64,000 bases of DNA from Doris montereyensis (taxonomy: Eukaryota; Mollusca; Gastropoda; Nudibranchia; Dorididae). Made by a program: the position numbers and the translations under genes. Under the pieces are notes generated by a model. The model did not search any database, was not told the origin of the DNA, and was given only the letters and a program-made list of their open reading frames with translations. Numbering within the stretch: position 1 is the stretch's first letter; every line of letters begins with the position of its first letter. The stretch is from the NCBI GenBank assembly GCA_037039925.1, contig JAXRKP010001008.1, positions 111,001 to 175,000 on the forward strand, read 5' to 3'. Below, one piece after another: positions 1 through 12,895 of this stretch.

Positions 1-2160
1 TAACCAGGAACATACACTACCATATACCAACACACACAACTATAACTAGACACATACACTGCCATATAACAACACACTCAACCTTTTAACCAGACACATT
101 CACTGTCCTTTACCAACACACACAACCCTATAACCAGGAACATACACTACCATATACCAACACAAACAACCCTATAACTAGACACATACACTGCAATATA
201 ACAACACACACACAACCCTATAACTAGACACATACACTGTCATATGCCAAAACACACAACACTACAACTAGACACATACACTGCCAAATAACAACACACT
301 GAACCCTATAACCAGACACATTCACTGCCATTTACCAACATACACAATCCTATAACCAGACACATACACTGCAATATACCAACACACACAACCCTATAAC
401 CAGACACATACACTGCCATATAACAACACACTCAACCTTTTAACCAGACACATTCACTGTCCTTTACCAACACACACAACCCTATAACCAGGAAAATACA
501 TACCATATACCAACACACATAATTCTATAACCAGGAACATACACTACCATATACCAACACACACAAGTCTATAACCAGGAACAACATACACTATCATATA
601 CCAACACACACAACTCTATAACCAGGAACATACACTATCATATAACACAACCCTATAACCAGGAACATACACTACCATATACCACCACACACAACCCTAT
701 AACTAGCCACATACACTGTCATATAACAACACACGCAAACCTACAACCAGACACATACACTGTCATATAACAACACACGCAAACCTACAACCACACATAC
801 ACTGCCATATGCCAACACACAACCCTATAACTAGACACATACACTGTCATATAACAACACACACAACCCTGTAACTAGACACATACACTGCCATATGCCA
901 ACACACACAACCCTACAACTAGACACATACACTGCCACGCACACAACCCTACAACTAGACACATACACTGCCACATGCCAACGCACACAACCCTACAACT
1001 AGACACACACTGCCATATGCCAACACACACAACCCTATAACTAGACACATACACTGCCATATGCCAACACACACAACCCTGTAACTAGACACATACACTG
1101 CCACATGCCAACACACACACAACCCTACAACTAGACACATACACTGCCACATGCCAACGCACACAACCCTACAACTAGACACATACACTGCCACATGCCA
1201 ACGCACACAACCCTATAACTAGACACATACACTGCCATATGCCAACACACACAACCCTATAACTAGACACATACACTGCCACATGCCAACACACACAACC
1301 CTATAACTAGACACATACACTGCCACATGCCAACACACACAACCCTATAACTAGACACATACACTGCCATATGCCAACACACACAACCCTATAACTAGAC
1401 ACATACAGCCATATAACAACACACACAACCCAACATACACTGCCATATAACAACACACACAACACACTGCCATATGCCAACACACACAACCCTATAACTA
1501 GACACATACACTGCCATATAACAACACACACAACCCTATAACTAGACAAATACACTGTCATATAACAACACACACAACTCTATAAGCAGGCACATACACT
1601 GCTGTATACCAACACACACAACCCAATAAACAGACACATTCAATCTACCAACACACACACAACCCTATAACCAGACACATGCACTGTCATTTAACAACAC
1701 ACACATTGCTATAACCAGAAACATATATGTCATTTAACAACACACACAACTCAATAACCAGACACCTACACTGCCATATACTAACACTCACAACCCTATA
1801 ACCAGACACATTCACTGCCATTTACCAACACACACAACCCTATAACTAGACACATACACTGCTTTACCAAAACACACAACCCTATAACCAAACACATACA
1901 CTGTCATATATCGAAACACATAATCCTATAACCAAATACATACTCTGCTATATATCAAAACACACAACCCTATAACCAAACACATACAGTGCTATACCAA
2001 AACACACAAACATATAACCAGACACACATACTGCCATATAACAACACGCTCAACCATATGACCAGACAACATATACAAATACACACACAACCATGTAACC
2101 AGGCAAACATAGTGTCACATAACAACACGCATAACCATTTAATACACACACACACACACT
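1..2160. repeat. Minisatellite array, ~44-bp unit
   Basis: Tandem copies of a CA-rich unit of about 44 bp, recognisable by CCCTATAACTAGACACATAC followed by a CACTGCCATAT-like segment and a short CA run. Unit length varies by a few bases because the CA run and the CATATNNCAAC segment change. The array runs in from the left edge, so its true start is outside the window. Open frames through it (Cys/Val-rich on the minus strand) come from the repeat and are not genes. Confidence 0.95.
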
Positions 2161-3060
2161 GATCGCTATATAACAACACACACAACCATATAACAACACA
2201 CATATGCGAAGACAAACACAACGATATAAGACACACAACCATATAACCACGCACACATTGCCATATGCGAAGACAAACACAACGATATAACAACACACAC
2301 AACCATATAACAACACACATATGCGAAGACTAACACAACGATATAACAACACACACAACCATATAACAATACACATTGATATAACAACACACACAACCAT
2401 ATAACAACACACATATGCGAAGACAAACACAACGATATAACCACACACATAACCATATAACAACACACATATGCGAAGAGAAACAGAACGATATAACAAC
2501 ACACACACAACCATATAACAACACACATATGCGAAAACAAACACAACGATATAACAACACACACAACTATATAACAACACACATATGCGAAGACAAACAC
2601 AACGATATAACAACACACACACAACCATATAACAACACACACATGCGAAGACAAACACAACGATATTACAACACACACACAACCATATAACACACACATA
2701 TGCGAAGACAAACACAACGATATAACCACACACACATTGCCATATGCGAAGACAAACACAACGATATAACCACACACACATTGCCATATGCGAAGACAAA
2801 CACAACGATATAACCACACACACATTGCCATATACGAAGACAAACACAACGATATAACCACACACACATTGCCATATACGAAGACAAACACAACGATATA
2901 ACCACACACACATTGCCATATGCGAAGACAAACACAACGATATAACCACACACACATTGCCATATACGAAGACAAACACAACGATATAACCACACACACA
3001 TTGCCATATACGAAGACAAACACAACGATATAACCACACACACACGTGCGTTGCCTTATA
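2161..3060. repeat. Minisatellite array, 54-bp then 42-bp unit
   Basis: A second array continuous with the first, marked by GCGAAGACAAACACAACGAT. From about 2180 to 2715 the unit is ~54 bp and includes an ACAACCATATAACAAC segment. From about 2718 to 3040 it shortens to 42 bp with CACATTGCCATA in place of that segment. Because 42 is divisible by three, the minus strand stays open for more than 300 codons with a 14-residue period. I see no coding signature. Confidence 0.93.
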
Positions 3061-3360
3061 ACGACACACACAACCATATAATCACACACACACACACACA
3101 TACACACACCAATTGCCATATAACGGCACACACAATCATATAACCACACACGCACATACACATTTCCATATACCAACACGTTCACACATGACATACACTA
3201 CCACCACATATACACTATCATACACACACACACATACACACACACACCTACCTCCATACACGCCTCCCCCCCCCCCACACACACACATTCACACACAAAT
3301 TCACCCACCCACATACACACACATCCACGCCACACCGCCCCCCCCCCACACACACACGCA
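3061..3360. repeat. CA-rich imperfect microsatellite
   Basis: Mostly (CA)n with TACA, CATA and C-homopolymer interruptions (C runs near 3267 and 3342). It ends in a C-rich tract and CACAG just before the exon-like segment at 3364. Confidence 0.85.
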
Positions 3361-3363
3361 CAG

Positions 3364-3432
3364 AGTTATCAACGTCCCTGACCTGCCTTCCGTACCTGCT
3401 GTCGTCTGTGACTTCATAAAGTCCCATCACAG
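3364..3432 (+). CDS. Possible single coding exon, identity unknown
   Basis: A 69-bp segment is bounded by a C/CA-rich tract ending in CACAG and by AG|GTAACA, so it resembles an internal exon. One frame reads VINVPDLPSVPAVVCDFIKS and a few more residues without a stop, and most codons end in G or C, unlike the AT-rich repeats around it. The frame is phase 1 in and phase 2 out, and the length is a multiple of three. I do not recognise the family. A helix of a RhoGAP-like domain is a guess only. No partner exons are visible, so it would belong to a gene outside the window, or the match could be chance. Confidence 0.3.
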
Positions 3433-3640
3433 GTAACAAGTCGCAGTTTATCGATGTGTGTCGTTACCATGGAGGGCTTGACCAGACGTGACGTCACAGC
3501 TGTCTGGCCGGGTCAGGACACTGGGTTGTGATGGGTAAACACACCCACCAATGAAAAGACATGTACACACTCACACGTACTCATAGTCTACACAATGAGG
3601 CCCAGACACAACGTTACTACAATCACAGGTACACACATAT
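3433..3640. other. Non-repetitive spacer
   Basis: About 200 bp of higher-GC single-copy-looking sequence. It includes a TGACGTCA palindrome near 3490 (the full CRE/ATF consensus). No open frame of note. Confidence 0.4.
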
Positions 3641-3990
<350 letters not shown>

Positions 3991-4044
3991 CACATGCGTA
4001 CACATAATATTATATTATATTATTTACCTTCACAAAATACTTGA

Positions 4045-4300
4045 CACAGGTGTGAGAGAAATTCCGTAGTCAAAAGGTAATGTGTTGGCTTCTCAGCCAA
4101 AAGGTCGCGGGTTGAAGTTCCGACAGTTTGAAAAGTTTTCTCTGGTCCAGAAAAGTAGATTAACACCTCCCATTTGAAACGGCCGATAATCTTAAACAGG
4201 AGGTCCCGTGTGGGGATGACAAGACGCTGTATATGTTAACGTTAAAGATCCCTTGTTTACAGAATACTTCGCCCAAAATAACATAAAAATCTATCTAATC
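4045..4300 (+). mobile_element. SINE-like element, degenerate tRNA head (family A)
   Basis: The segment AAAGGTAATGTGTTGGCTTC resembles a pol III A-box region. About 30 bp downstream, GGTCGCGGGTTGAAGTTCC resembles a B box (GGTTCGAATCC type). The body contains CAGGAGGTCCCGTGT and ACGTTAAAGATCCC, which recur at 4440-4500 and at 29144-29205. The head recurs at 10950-11008 and 13800-13870. These internal matches are seen directly. Assignment to a tRNA-derived SINE family is inference. Confidence 0.55.
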
Positions 4301-4379
4301 GAAGATCACAAATAGAATTGTCACATCGTTCTATCAAACTAGCCTTTCTATTTTTAGAGAAACCTGCCTCCCCCCCTGC

Positions 4380-4515
4380 CTTCTCAGTCTAGGTAGTTGG
4401 ATTGACACCTAGTCCTATCGCTGAAGGACGATGGAAATGAGGTCCCGTGTGCAGATCACAACACTCTATGAACGTTAAGGTTCCCTTGGTTGTTTATAAA
4501 CAATTTTTTTTAAAT
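4380..4515 (+). mobile_element. SINE 3'-body fragment (family A)
   Basis: Contains GAGGTCCCGTGTGCAGATCA, then CACTCTATGAACGTTAAGG, then TTCCCTTGGTTG. This matches the body of the upstream copy at about 4200-4260 and the copy at 29144-29205. It lies directly before the 27-bp array. Confidence 0.5.
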
Positions 4516-4528
4516 TTAAAAACCCAAG

Positions 4529-7500
4529 ATGATCTTACTTATGACGGTCGGGTGGAAAATCTTAGTTGTGAATGTGAGGGGTAAAATCTTAGTTGTGAAT
4601 GTGAGGTGTAAAATCTTAGTTGTGAATGTGAGGGGTAAAATCTTAGTTGTGAATGTGAGGGGTAAAATCCTAGTTATGAAGGTGAGGGGTAAAATCTTAG
4701 TTGTGAATGTGAGGGATAAAATCTTAGCTGTGAATGTGAGGGGTAAAATCTTAGTTGTGAATGTGAGGGGTAAAATCTTAGTTGTCAATGTGAGGGGTAA
4801 AATCTTAGTTGTGAATGTGAGGGGTAAAATCTTAGTTGTGAATGTGAGGGGTAAAATCTTAGTTGTGAATGTGAGGGGTAAAATCTTAGTTGTGAATGTG
4901 AGGGTAAAATCCTAGTTATGAAGGTGAGGGGTAAAATCTTAGTTGTGAATGTGAGGGATAAAATCTTAGCTGTGAATGTGAGGGGTAAAATCTTAGTTGT
5001 GAATGTGAGGGGTAAAATCTTAGTTGTCAATGTGAGGGGTAAAATCTTAGTTGTGAATGTGAGGGGTAAAATCTTAGTTGTGAATGAGAGGGGTAAAATC
5101 TTAGTTATGAAAGTGGGGTGGAAAATCTTAGTTGTGAATGTAAGCGGTAAAATCTTAGTTATGAATGGGAGGAGTAAAATCTTAGTTATGAAGGTGAGGG
5201 GTAAAATCTTGTTTGTGAATGTGAGGTAAAATCTTAGTTGTGAATGTGAGGTGAAATCTTAGTTGTGAATGTGCACGGTAAAATCTTAGTTGTGAATGTG
5301 AGGGGTAAAATCTTAGTTGTGAATGTGAGGGTAAACTCTTAGTTATGAAAGTGGGGTGGAAAATCTTAGTTGTGAATGTGAGGGGTAAAATCTTAGTTGT
5401 GAATGTGAGGTGTAAAATCTTAGTTGTGAATGTGAGGGGTAAAATCTTAGTTGTGAATGTGAGGAGTAAAATCTTAGTTGTGAATGTGAGGGGTAAAATC
5501 TTAGTTCTGAATGTGAGGAGTAAAATCTTAGTTGTGAATGTGAGGGGTAAAATCTTAGTTGTGAATGTGAGGGGTAAACTCTTAGTTATGAAAGTGGGGT
5601 GGAAAATCTTAGTTATGAATGTGAGGGGTAAAATCTTAGTTGTGAATGTGAGGGGTAAAATGGTAGTTGTGAATGTGAGGGTAAAATCTTAGTTGTGAAT
5701 GTGAGGGTTAAATCTTAGTGGTGAATGTAAGGGGTAAAATCTTAGTTGTGAATGTAGGGGTAAAATCTTACTTGTGAATGTGAGGGGTAAAATCTTAGTT
5801 GTGAATGTGAGGGGTAAAATCTTAGTTGTGAATGTGCACGGTAAAATCTTAGTTGTGAATGTGAGGGGCAAAATCTTAGTTGTGAATGTGAGGGGTAAAA
5901 TCTTAGTTAGGAATGTGATGGGTAAAATCTTAGTTGTGAATGTGAGGGGTAAAATCTTAGTTGTGAATGTGCACGGTAAAATCTTAGTTGTGAATGTGAG
6001 GGGTAAAATCTTAGTTGTGAATGTGAGGTGTAAAATCTTAGTTGTGAATGTGAGGTGTAAAATCTTAGTTGTGAATGTGAGGGGTAAAATCTTAGTTGTG
6101 AATGTGAGGGGTAAAATCTTAGTTGTGAATGTGAGGTGTAAAATCTTAGTTGTGAATGTGAGGGGTAAAATCTTATTTATGAATGTGAGGGGTAAAATCT
6201 TAGTTATGAATGTGAGGTGTAAAATCTTAGTTGTGAATGTGAGGTGTAAAATCTTAGTTGTGAATGTGAGGGGTAAAATCTTAGTTGTGAATGTGAGGGG
6301 TAAAATCTAGGTTGTGAATGTGAGGGTAAAATCTTAGTTATGAATGTGAGGGGTAAAATCTTAGTTGTGAATGTGAGGGGTAAAATCTAGGTTGTGAATG
6401 TGAGGGGTAAAATCTTAGTTATGAATGTGAGGGTAAAATCTTAGTTGTGAATGTGAGGGGTAAAATCTTAGTTGTGAATGTAGGGGGTAAAATCTTAGTT
6501 GTGAATGTGCACGGTTAAAACTTAGTTGTGAATGTGGGGGGTAAAATCTTAGTTGTGAATGTAGGGGTAAAATCTTAGTTGTGAATGTAGGGGTAAAATC
6601 TTAGTTGTGAATGTAGGGGGTAAAATCTTAGTTGTGAATATGCACGGTAAAATCTTAGTTGTGAATATGCACGGTAAAATCTTAGTTGTGAATGTGAGGG
6701 GTAAAATCTTAGTTGTGAATGTGCACGGTAAAATCTTAGTTGTGAATGTGCACAGTAAAATCTTAGTTGTGAATATGCACGGTAAAATCTTAGTTGTGAA
6801 TGTGCACGGTAAAATCTTAGTTGTGAATGTGAGGGGTAAAATCTTAGTTGTGAATGTAAGGGGTAAAATCTTAGTTGTTAATGTGCACGGTAAAATCTTA
6901 GTTGTGAATATAAGGGGTAAAATCTTAGTTGTGAATGTGCACGGTAAAATCTTAGTTGTGAATGTGAGGGGTAAAATCTTAGTTGTGAATGTGAGGGGTA
7001 AAATCTTAGTTGTGAATGTGAGGGGTAAAATCTTATTTGTGAATTTAGGGGTGTAAAATCTTAGTTGTGAATGTAGGGTGTAAAATCTTAGTTGTGAATG
7101 TAGGGATTAAAATCATAGTTGTGTATATGGGGGTAAAATCTTAGTTGTGAATGTGGGGGGGGGGGGGGGGGGTAAAATCTTAGTGTGAATGTAGGGGGTA
7201 AAATCTTAGTCGTGAATGTAGGGCGTAAAATCTTAGTTGTGAATGTAGGGGAAAAAATCTTAGTTGTAAATATAGAGGTTAAAATCTTAGTTATGAATGT
7301 AGGGGTAAAATCTTAGTTGTGAATGTGAGGGGGGGGTAAAATCTTAGTTGTGAATGTAGGGGGTAAAATCTTAGTTGTGAATGTAGGGGGTAAAATGTTA
7401 GTTGTGAATGTGGGGGTAAAATCTTAGTTGTGAATATATGGCTTAAAATCTTAGTTGTGAATGTGGGGGTAAAATTTTAGTTGTGAATATAGGGGTTAAA

Positions 7501-10500
7501 ATCTTAGTTGTGAATATAGGGGTTAAAATCTTAGTTGTGAATGTAGGGGTAACATCTTAGTTCGGAATGTAGGGGGTAAAATCATAGTTGTGAATGTGGG
7601 GAGTAAAATCTTAGTTATGAATGTAGGGGGTAAAATCTTAATTGTGAATGTAGGGGGTAAAATCTTGGTTGTGAATGGGGGGGGGGGGTAAAATCTTAGT
7701 TGTGAATGTAGGGGTAAAATCATAATTGTGAATATAGGGGGGTAAAATCATAGTTGTGAATATAGGGGTTAAGATCTTAATTGTGAATGTGGGGGGTAAA
7801 ATCATAGTTGTGAATATAGGGGTTAAAATCTTAGTTGTGAATGTAGGGGGTAAAATCATAGTTGTCAATGTAGGGTGTTAAATCATAGTTGTCAATGTAA
7901 GGTGTAAAATCATAGTTGTGAATGTAGGGTGTTAAATCATAGTTGTCAATGTAGGGTGTAACATTATAGTTGACAATGTAGGGTGTGAAATCATAGTTGT
8001 CAATGTAGGGTGTAAAATCATAATTGTCAATGTAGGGTGTTAAATCATAGTTGTCAATGTAGGGTGTGAAATCATAGTTGTCAATGTAGGGTGTAAAATC
8101 ATAGTTGTCAATGTAGGGTGTAAAATCTTAGTTGTGAATGTGGGGGTAAAATCATAGTTGTAAAATAGGGGTAAAATTATAGTTGTAAATGTCGGGGGGG
8201 GGGGGTGGGGGTAAAATCATAGTTGTGAATGTAGGGGTAAAATCATAGTTATGAATGAAGGGGTAAAATCATAGTTCTAAAAGTGGGGGTAAAATCATAG
8301 TTGTGAATGTGGGGTGGGGGTAAAATCATAGTTGTCAATATAGGGGGAAAAATCAGAGTTATGAATGTAGGAGTTAAAATCATAGTTGTGAATGCAGGGT
8401 GTAAAATCTTAGTTGTCAATGTAGGGGGTAAAATCATATTTAGGAATGTAGGGGGTAAAATCTTAGTTGTGAATGTGAGGGGTAAAATCTTAGTTGTAAA
8501 TGTAGGGGGTAAAATCTTAGTTGTGAATGTAGGGGTAAAATCATAGTTTGTGAATATAGGGGGATAAAATCATAGTTGTGAATATAGGGGTTAAAATCTT
8601 AGTTGTGAATGTGTGGCTTAAAATCTTAGTTGTGAATGTGGGGGAGGGGGGCGGAAAAATCTTAGTTGTGAATATAGGGGTTAAAATCTTAGTTGTGAAT
8701 GTAAGGGGTAACATCTTAGTTGTGCATGTATGGGGTAAAATCTTAGTTGTGAATGTAGGGGTAAAATCTTAGTTGTGAATGTGGGGGCTAAAATCTTAGT
8801 TGTGAATGTAGAGGGTAAAAATCTTAGTTATGAATATAGGGGGTAAAATCTTAGTTGTGCATGTAGGGGGGGGGTAAAATCTTAGTTGTGAATATAGGGG
8901 GTAAAATTTTAGTTGTGAATGTAGGGGTAAAATCATAATTGTGAATATGGGGGTAAAATCATATTTGTGAATATAAGGGTTAAAATCTTAGTTGTGAATG
9001 TGGGGGGTAAATTCGTATTTGTGAATGTAGGGTGTAAAATCATAGTTGTCAATCTAGAGTCTAAAATCATAGTTGTGAATGTAGGGTGTAAAATCATAGT
9101 TGCCAATGTAGGAGGTAAAATCATAGTTGTCAATGTAGGGTTAAAATCATAGTTGTCAATGTAGGGTGTAAAATCATAGTTGTCAATGTAGGGTGTAAAA
9201 TCATAATTGTCAATGTAGGGTCTAAAACCATAGTTGTCAATGTAGGGTGTAAAATCTTAGTTGTGAATGTGGGGGTAAAATCATAGTTGTAAATATGGGG
9301 TTAAATCATAGCTGTAAATTTGGGGGGGTGAGGGTAAAATCATAGTCGTGAATGTAGGGGTAAAATCGTAGTTGTGAATGTAGGGGGTAAAATCATAGTT
9401 GTGAAAGTGGGGGGTGGGGGATGGGGGGGTAAAATTATAGTTGTCAATGTTGGGGTAAAATCATAGTTATAAATGTAGGGGTAAAATCATAGTTGTGAAA
9501 GTTGGGTGTAAAATCTTAGTTGTCAACGTAGGGGTAAAATCTTAGTTATGAATGTAGGGGGTAATCATAGTTGTGAATGTAGGGGTAAAATCATAGTTAT
9601 GAATGTCAGGCGTAAAATCTTAGTTGTAAATGTAGGGGGTAAAATCATAGTTGTAAATGTATGGTGTAAAATCTTAGTTGTAAATGTAGGGCGTAAGATC
9701 ATAGTTGTAAATGTGGGGGGTAAAATCATAGTCGTGAATGTAGGGTGTAAAATCATAGTTGTAAATGTAGGGTGTAAAATCATAGTTGTAAATGTAGGGT
9801 GTAAAAGCATAGTTGTAAATGTAGGTGTAAAATCTTCGTTGTGAATGTAGGGGGTAAAATCTTAGTTGTGAATGTATGGTGTAAAATCATAGTTGTAAAT
9901 GTATGGTGTAAAATCATAGTTCTAAATGTAGGGTGTAAAATCATAGTTGTAAATGTAGGTGTAAAATCATAGTTGTAAATGTAGGGGGCAAAATCTTCGT
10001 TGTGAATGTAGGGGTAAAATCTTAGTTGTGAATGTATGTGTAAAATCATAGTTGTAAATGTATGGTGTAAAATCATAGTTCTAAATGTAGGGTGTAAAAT
10101 CATAGTTGTAAATTTAGGTGTAAAATCATAGTTGTAAATGTAGGGGGTAAAATCATAGTTGTGAATGTATTGTGTAAAATCATAGTTGTAAATGTATGGT
10201 GTAAAATCATAGTTCTAAATGTAGGGTGTAAAATCATAGTTGTAAATGTAGGGGTAAAATCATATTTGTAAATGTAGGGTGTAAAATCATAGTTGTAAAT
10301 GTAGGGTGTAAAGTCTTCGTTGTGAATGTAGGAGGTAAAATCTTAGTTGTGAATGTATGGTGTAAAATCATAGTTGTTAATGTATGGTGTAAAATCATAG
10401 TTCTAAATGTAGGGTGTAAAATCATAGTTGTAAATGTATGGTGTAAAATCATAGTTGTGAATGTAGGGTGTAAAATCATAGTTGTGAATGTAGGGTGTAA

Positions 10501-10760
10501 AATCATAGTTGTAAATGTAGGGTGTAAAATCATAGTTGTAAAGTTAGGGGTAAAATCATAGTTGTGGATGTATGGTGTAAAATCATAGTTGGAAATGTAT
10601 GGTGTAAAATCATAGTTGTAAATGTAGGGTGTAAAATCATAGTTATAAATGTAGGGGGTAAAATCATAGTCGTGAATGTAGGGGTAAAATCATAGTTGTA
10701 AATGTGAGGGGTAAAATATTAGTTGTGAATGTGGGGTAAAATCAAATCAAAACCCGCGAG
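4529..10760. repeat. 27-bp minisatellite array, 6.2 kb
   Basis: About 230 copies of a 27-bp unit built around GGGGTAAAATCTTAGTTGTG plus AATGTGA. Because 27 is a multiple of three, both strands keep open frames: a nine-residue GKILVVNVR period on plus and TFTTKILPL on minus. The array is zoned. Units up to about 7060 use CTTAG and GTGAGG, with a GTGCACGG variant common at 5820-6960. From 7560 on most units use CATAG and GTAGGG, with TAAATGTAGGGTGT dominating after 9640. G runs of up to about 18 occur near 7157, with shorter ones near 8195 and 9410. Confidence 0.97.
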
Positions 10761-10944
10761 ATCATTTTAGTTTTGAATGTGTGGGAGGGGGGGGGGGGTA
10801 AAATCAAATCATATCAAAAACAGTTCAAGGCCATTACGATCAACAAAGCTGGAGATTATCCGGTTTCTTTGGCGTGAATCAAAATTGGTGATAATGCGTC
10901 GCCGTCCCCACAACACACTACTTTGGTATTTGTTTGTTTCAGGG

Positions 10945-11107
<163 letters not shown>

Positions 11108-11119
11108 TTCTAATGCTCG

Positions 11120-11400
11120 TTCCACACTTGAGCAATGTTCGATGAACAGGGCGCATCAACAAAACACGACGTTATAAAATGCTCTGGTGTGGGCGTGGTA
11201 TTGGATTGTTTTTTTCTTGTTCGCCGAATGCATTCTGGGAGCGACGGAAAACTATGTCCACATCTACTTTTTATCGCAGCGACCTACACTTGAGAAATGT
11301 TCGACGAAGAGGGCGCAGGAACAAAACACGACGCATAAAATGCTTGCGCAGCGGTCCACACATTAAGCACGAACGCGTCCATTGCTCTTTGGCTTTTCAC
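11120..11400. mobile_element. Two diverged copies of a MITE-like sequence
   Basis: The blocks at about 11126-11184 and 11283-11343 share CACTTGAG, AATGTTCGA, AGGGCGCA and AACAAAACACGACG, followed by ATAAAATGCT. Parts of them (CACTTGAG, ATGCTCT, GTGGG, TCTGGGAGCGAC) also recur at 42225-42349, where inverted ends are visible. They are probably copies of one non-autonomous DNA transposon. The ends are too diverged here to fix the boundaries. Confidence 0.4.
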
Positions 11401-11411
11401 CGAAAGTTACT

Positions 11412-11608
11412 CACGTGCGATCCGAGCCTTACCACTACGTCACACGAGCCTTACCACTACGTCACACGAGCCTTAGCACTACGTCACACGAGCCTTACCA
11501 CTACGTCACACGAGCCTTAGAACTACGTCACACGAGCCTTAGCACTACGTCACACGAGCCTTAGCACTACGTCACACGAGCCTTAGCACTACGTCACACG
11601 AGCCGCAT
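11412..11608. repeat. 22-bp tandem repeat carrying CGTCA half-sites
   Basis: About nine near-identical copies of ACGAGCCTTAGCACTACGTC plus AC. The variable position is TTACC, TTAGC or TTAGA. Every unit contains TACGTCAC, a CRE/ATF half-site. Confidence 0.93.
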
Positions 11609-11764
11609 AAAGTCGCGGCAGTCGCGAAACCTGACACACTGTGACGTCAATTTGCGCGGGACGATAGGTAAACATTGGTTGTCACCGTCACAAAAACTGT
11701 ATGTCACTCCAGAAGGGATCAAATGATGTTCATGTACGTGTAATCGAAAGAAAAGACAGTAACT

Positions 11765-11935
11765 AAAATGAAAGCCCCATAGGAACAATGACAAGACAAA
11801 CACAAGGAATAGACACAGCAAAATCGTGGCCACCATGGGGATTGGAACCTCGACCTTTGCGCACCCATCGCCTCGCCATGAGAAAAAGCGTGCAACCAAC
11901 CGACCCTACTGCACTCCCTTAAAGGGGAGTTTCAT
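11765..11935 (-). mobile_element. tRNA-derived SINE (family B), minus strand
   Basis: Read on the minus strand, an A-box-like GTAGGGTCGGTTGGTTG lies upstream of a B-box GGTTCCAATCC (11839-11849). A tail GTGTCTATTCCTTGTGTTTG then TCTTGTCATTGTTCCTATGG follows. The same head-tail order with the same tail is present at 27950-28105. Confidence 0.6.
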
Positions 11936-12895
11936 TAATAACAAGGTCTTTCGCACGAATGCAATCATGACCTCGTTTGTCTTTACAGATCATCTGCACG
12001 TAGAACTACATTTTGTTCTATAGTTCAACACCCCGTCGAAAAAGGGAGACCCTAGGCAGATCACGTGACTATGTTCAAGTTTTAAATCCAGTGCTTCTAC
12101 ACAGGGCAGTCCAAATAAGGTGTTACAATTTTACCAAAAACCCCGACATCACCTAAGCCACGGGTATGGACAGATCGAAATCAAATTTGATCAAATTTTA
12201 AACCTCAGAGATATTATTTTTGCATAATATGAACGAGAGAAGTGAATGCGAAACACGGATTGATATGTAAAAAAATAAATCAGGAACGGCGGTCACTTTC
12301 TCTCTCTCGAGAGAAACAAAAATGTAAAAAGTAATGAGACGAAAGCGAGGGAGGGGGAACTGAGCGGGAAAATCCCGACTCTACTCTACGGTGTCGGGGA
12401 GGGGGTGAGTGGCGGGCATTGGACTGCGATCCGATCCAACTCAGCTGATCCGTTTCGTTTGGGCTTCGCGGATGCACGGAGTGCTGCCTGCCACCTTGAC
12501 CGGACGTCCAGAGTTCAAGGGGTGAGGCTCTGTCAGGGATCGGCGGCAGGAAGACCAAGTGTATTAAATCTCGGGAAGTAGATTCTAACTCTAAATGAAT
12601 TTTAACTTTTAAATAGAAATGTATTTTGTTGTTAGGAAATTATGACTAAATCGAAACCTCAATGCATCCTTCAAAGTGCACTTTTTTTAACGTGAGGGTT
12701 CACAGGCCGACCGGCTGACGTGTTGCATTGTGTTCGTGTGTCGTCTGCCATTCAAAGGTTTAGCCTTGGACCAAAGTTGAATGAACTGTGAGAGTGCTGG
12801 TGTCGTCTGTCAGTCATCATGGTGTTCTCCGATTCCCTCCTCCCGAGTGAGCACTAGGCAACCCATCGCAGTGGCATTCGGTGGTTTTGGTAGGC
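11936..12895. other. Non-repetitive stretch without recognisable gene
   Basis: About 960 bp. A 92-codon minus-strand frame at 12280-12558 is open, but I recognise no domain in it and see no convincing splice context. 12660-12890 is GC-richer and leads into the 45-bp array. Confidence 0.4.

Noticed and set aside
2050..3194. Cys/Val/Tyr-rich minus-strand proteins of about 340 residues
   Set aside because: Product of 42/54-bp tandem units; no signal, domain or codon bias.
4529..7056. Repeat protein with GKILVVNVR period
   Set aside because: The 27-bp unit keeps both strands open equally and variants do not preserve a protein; frames are broken by indels throughout the array.
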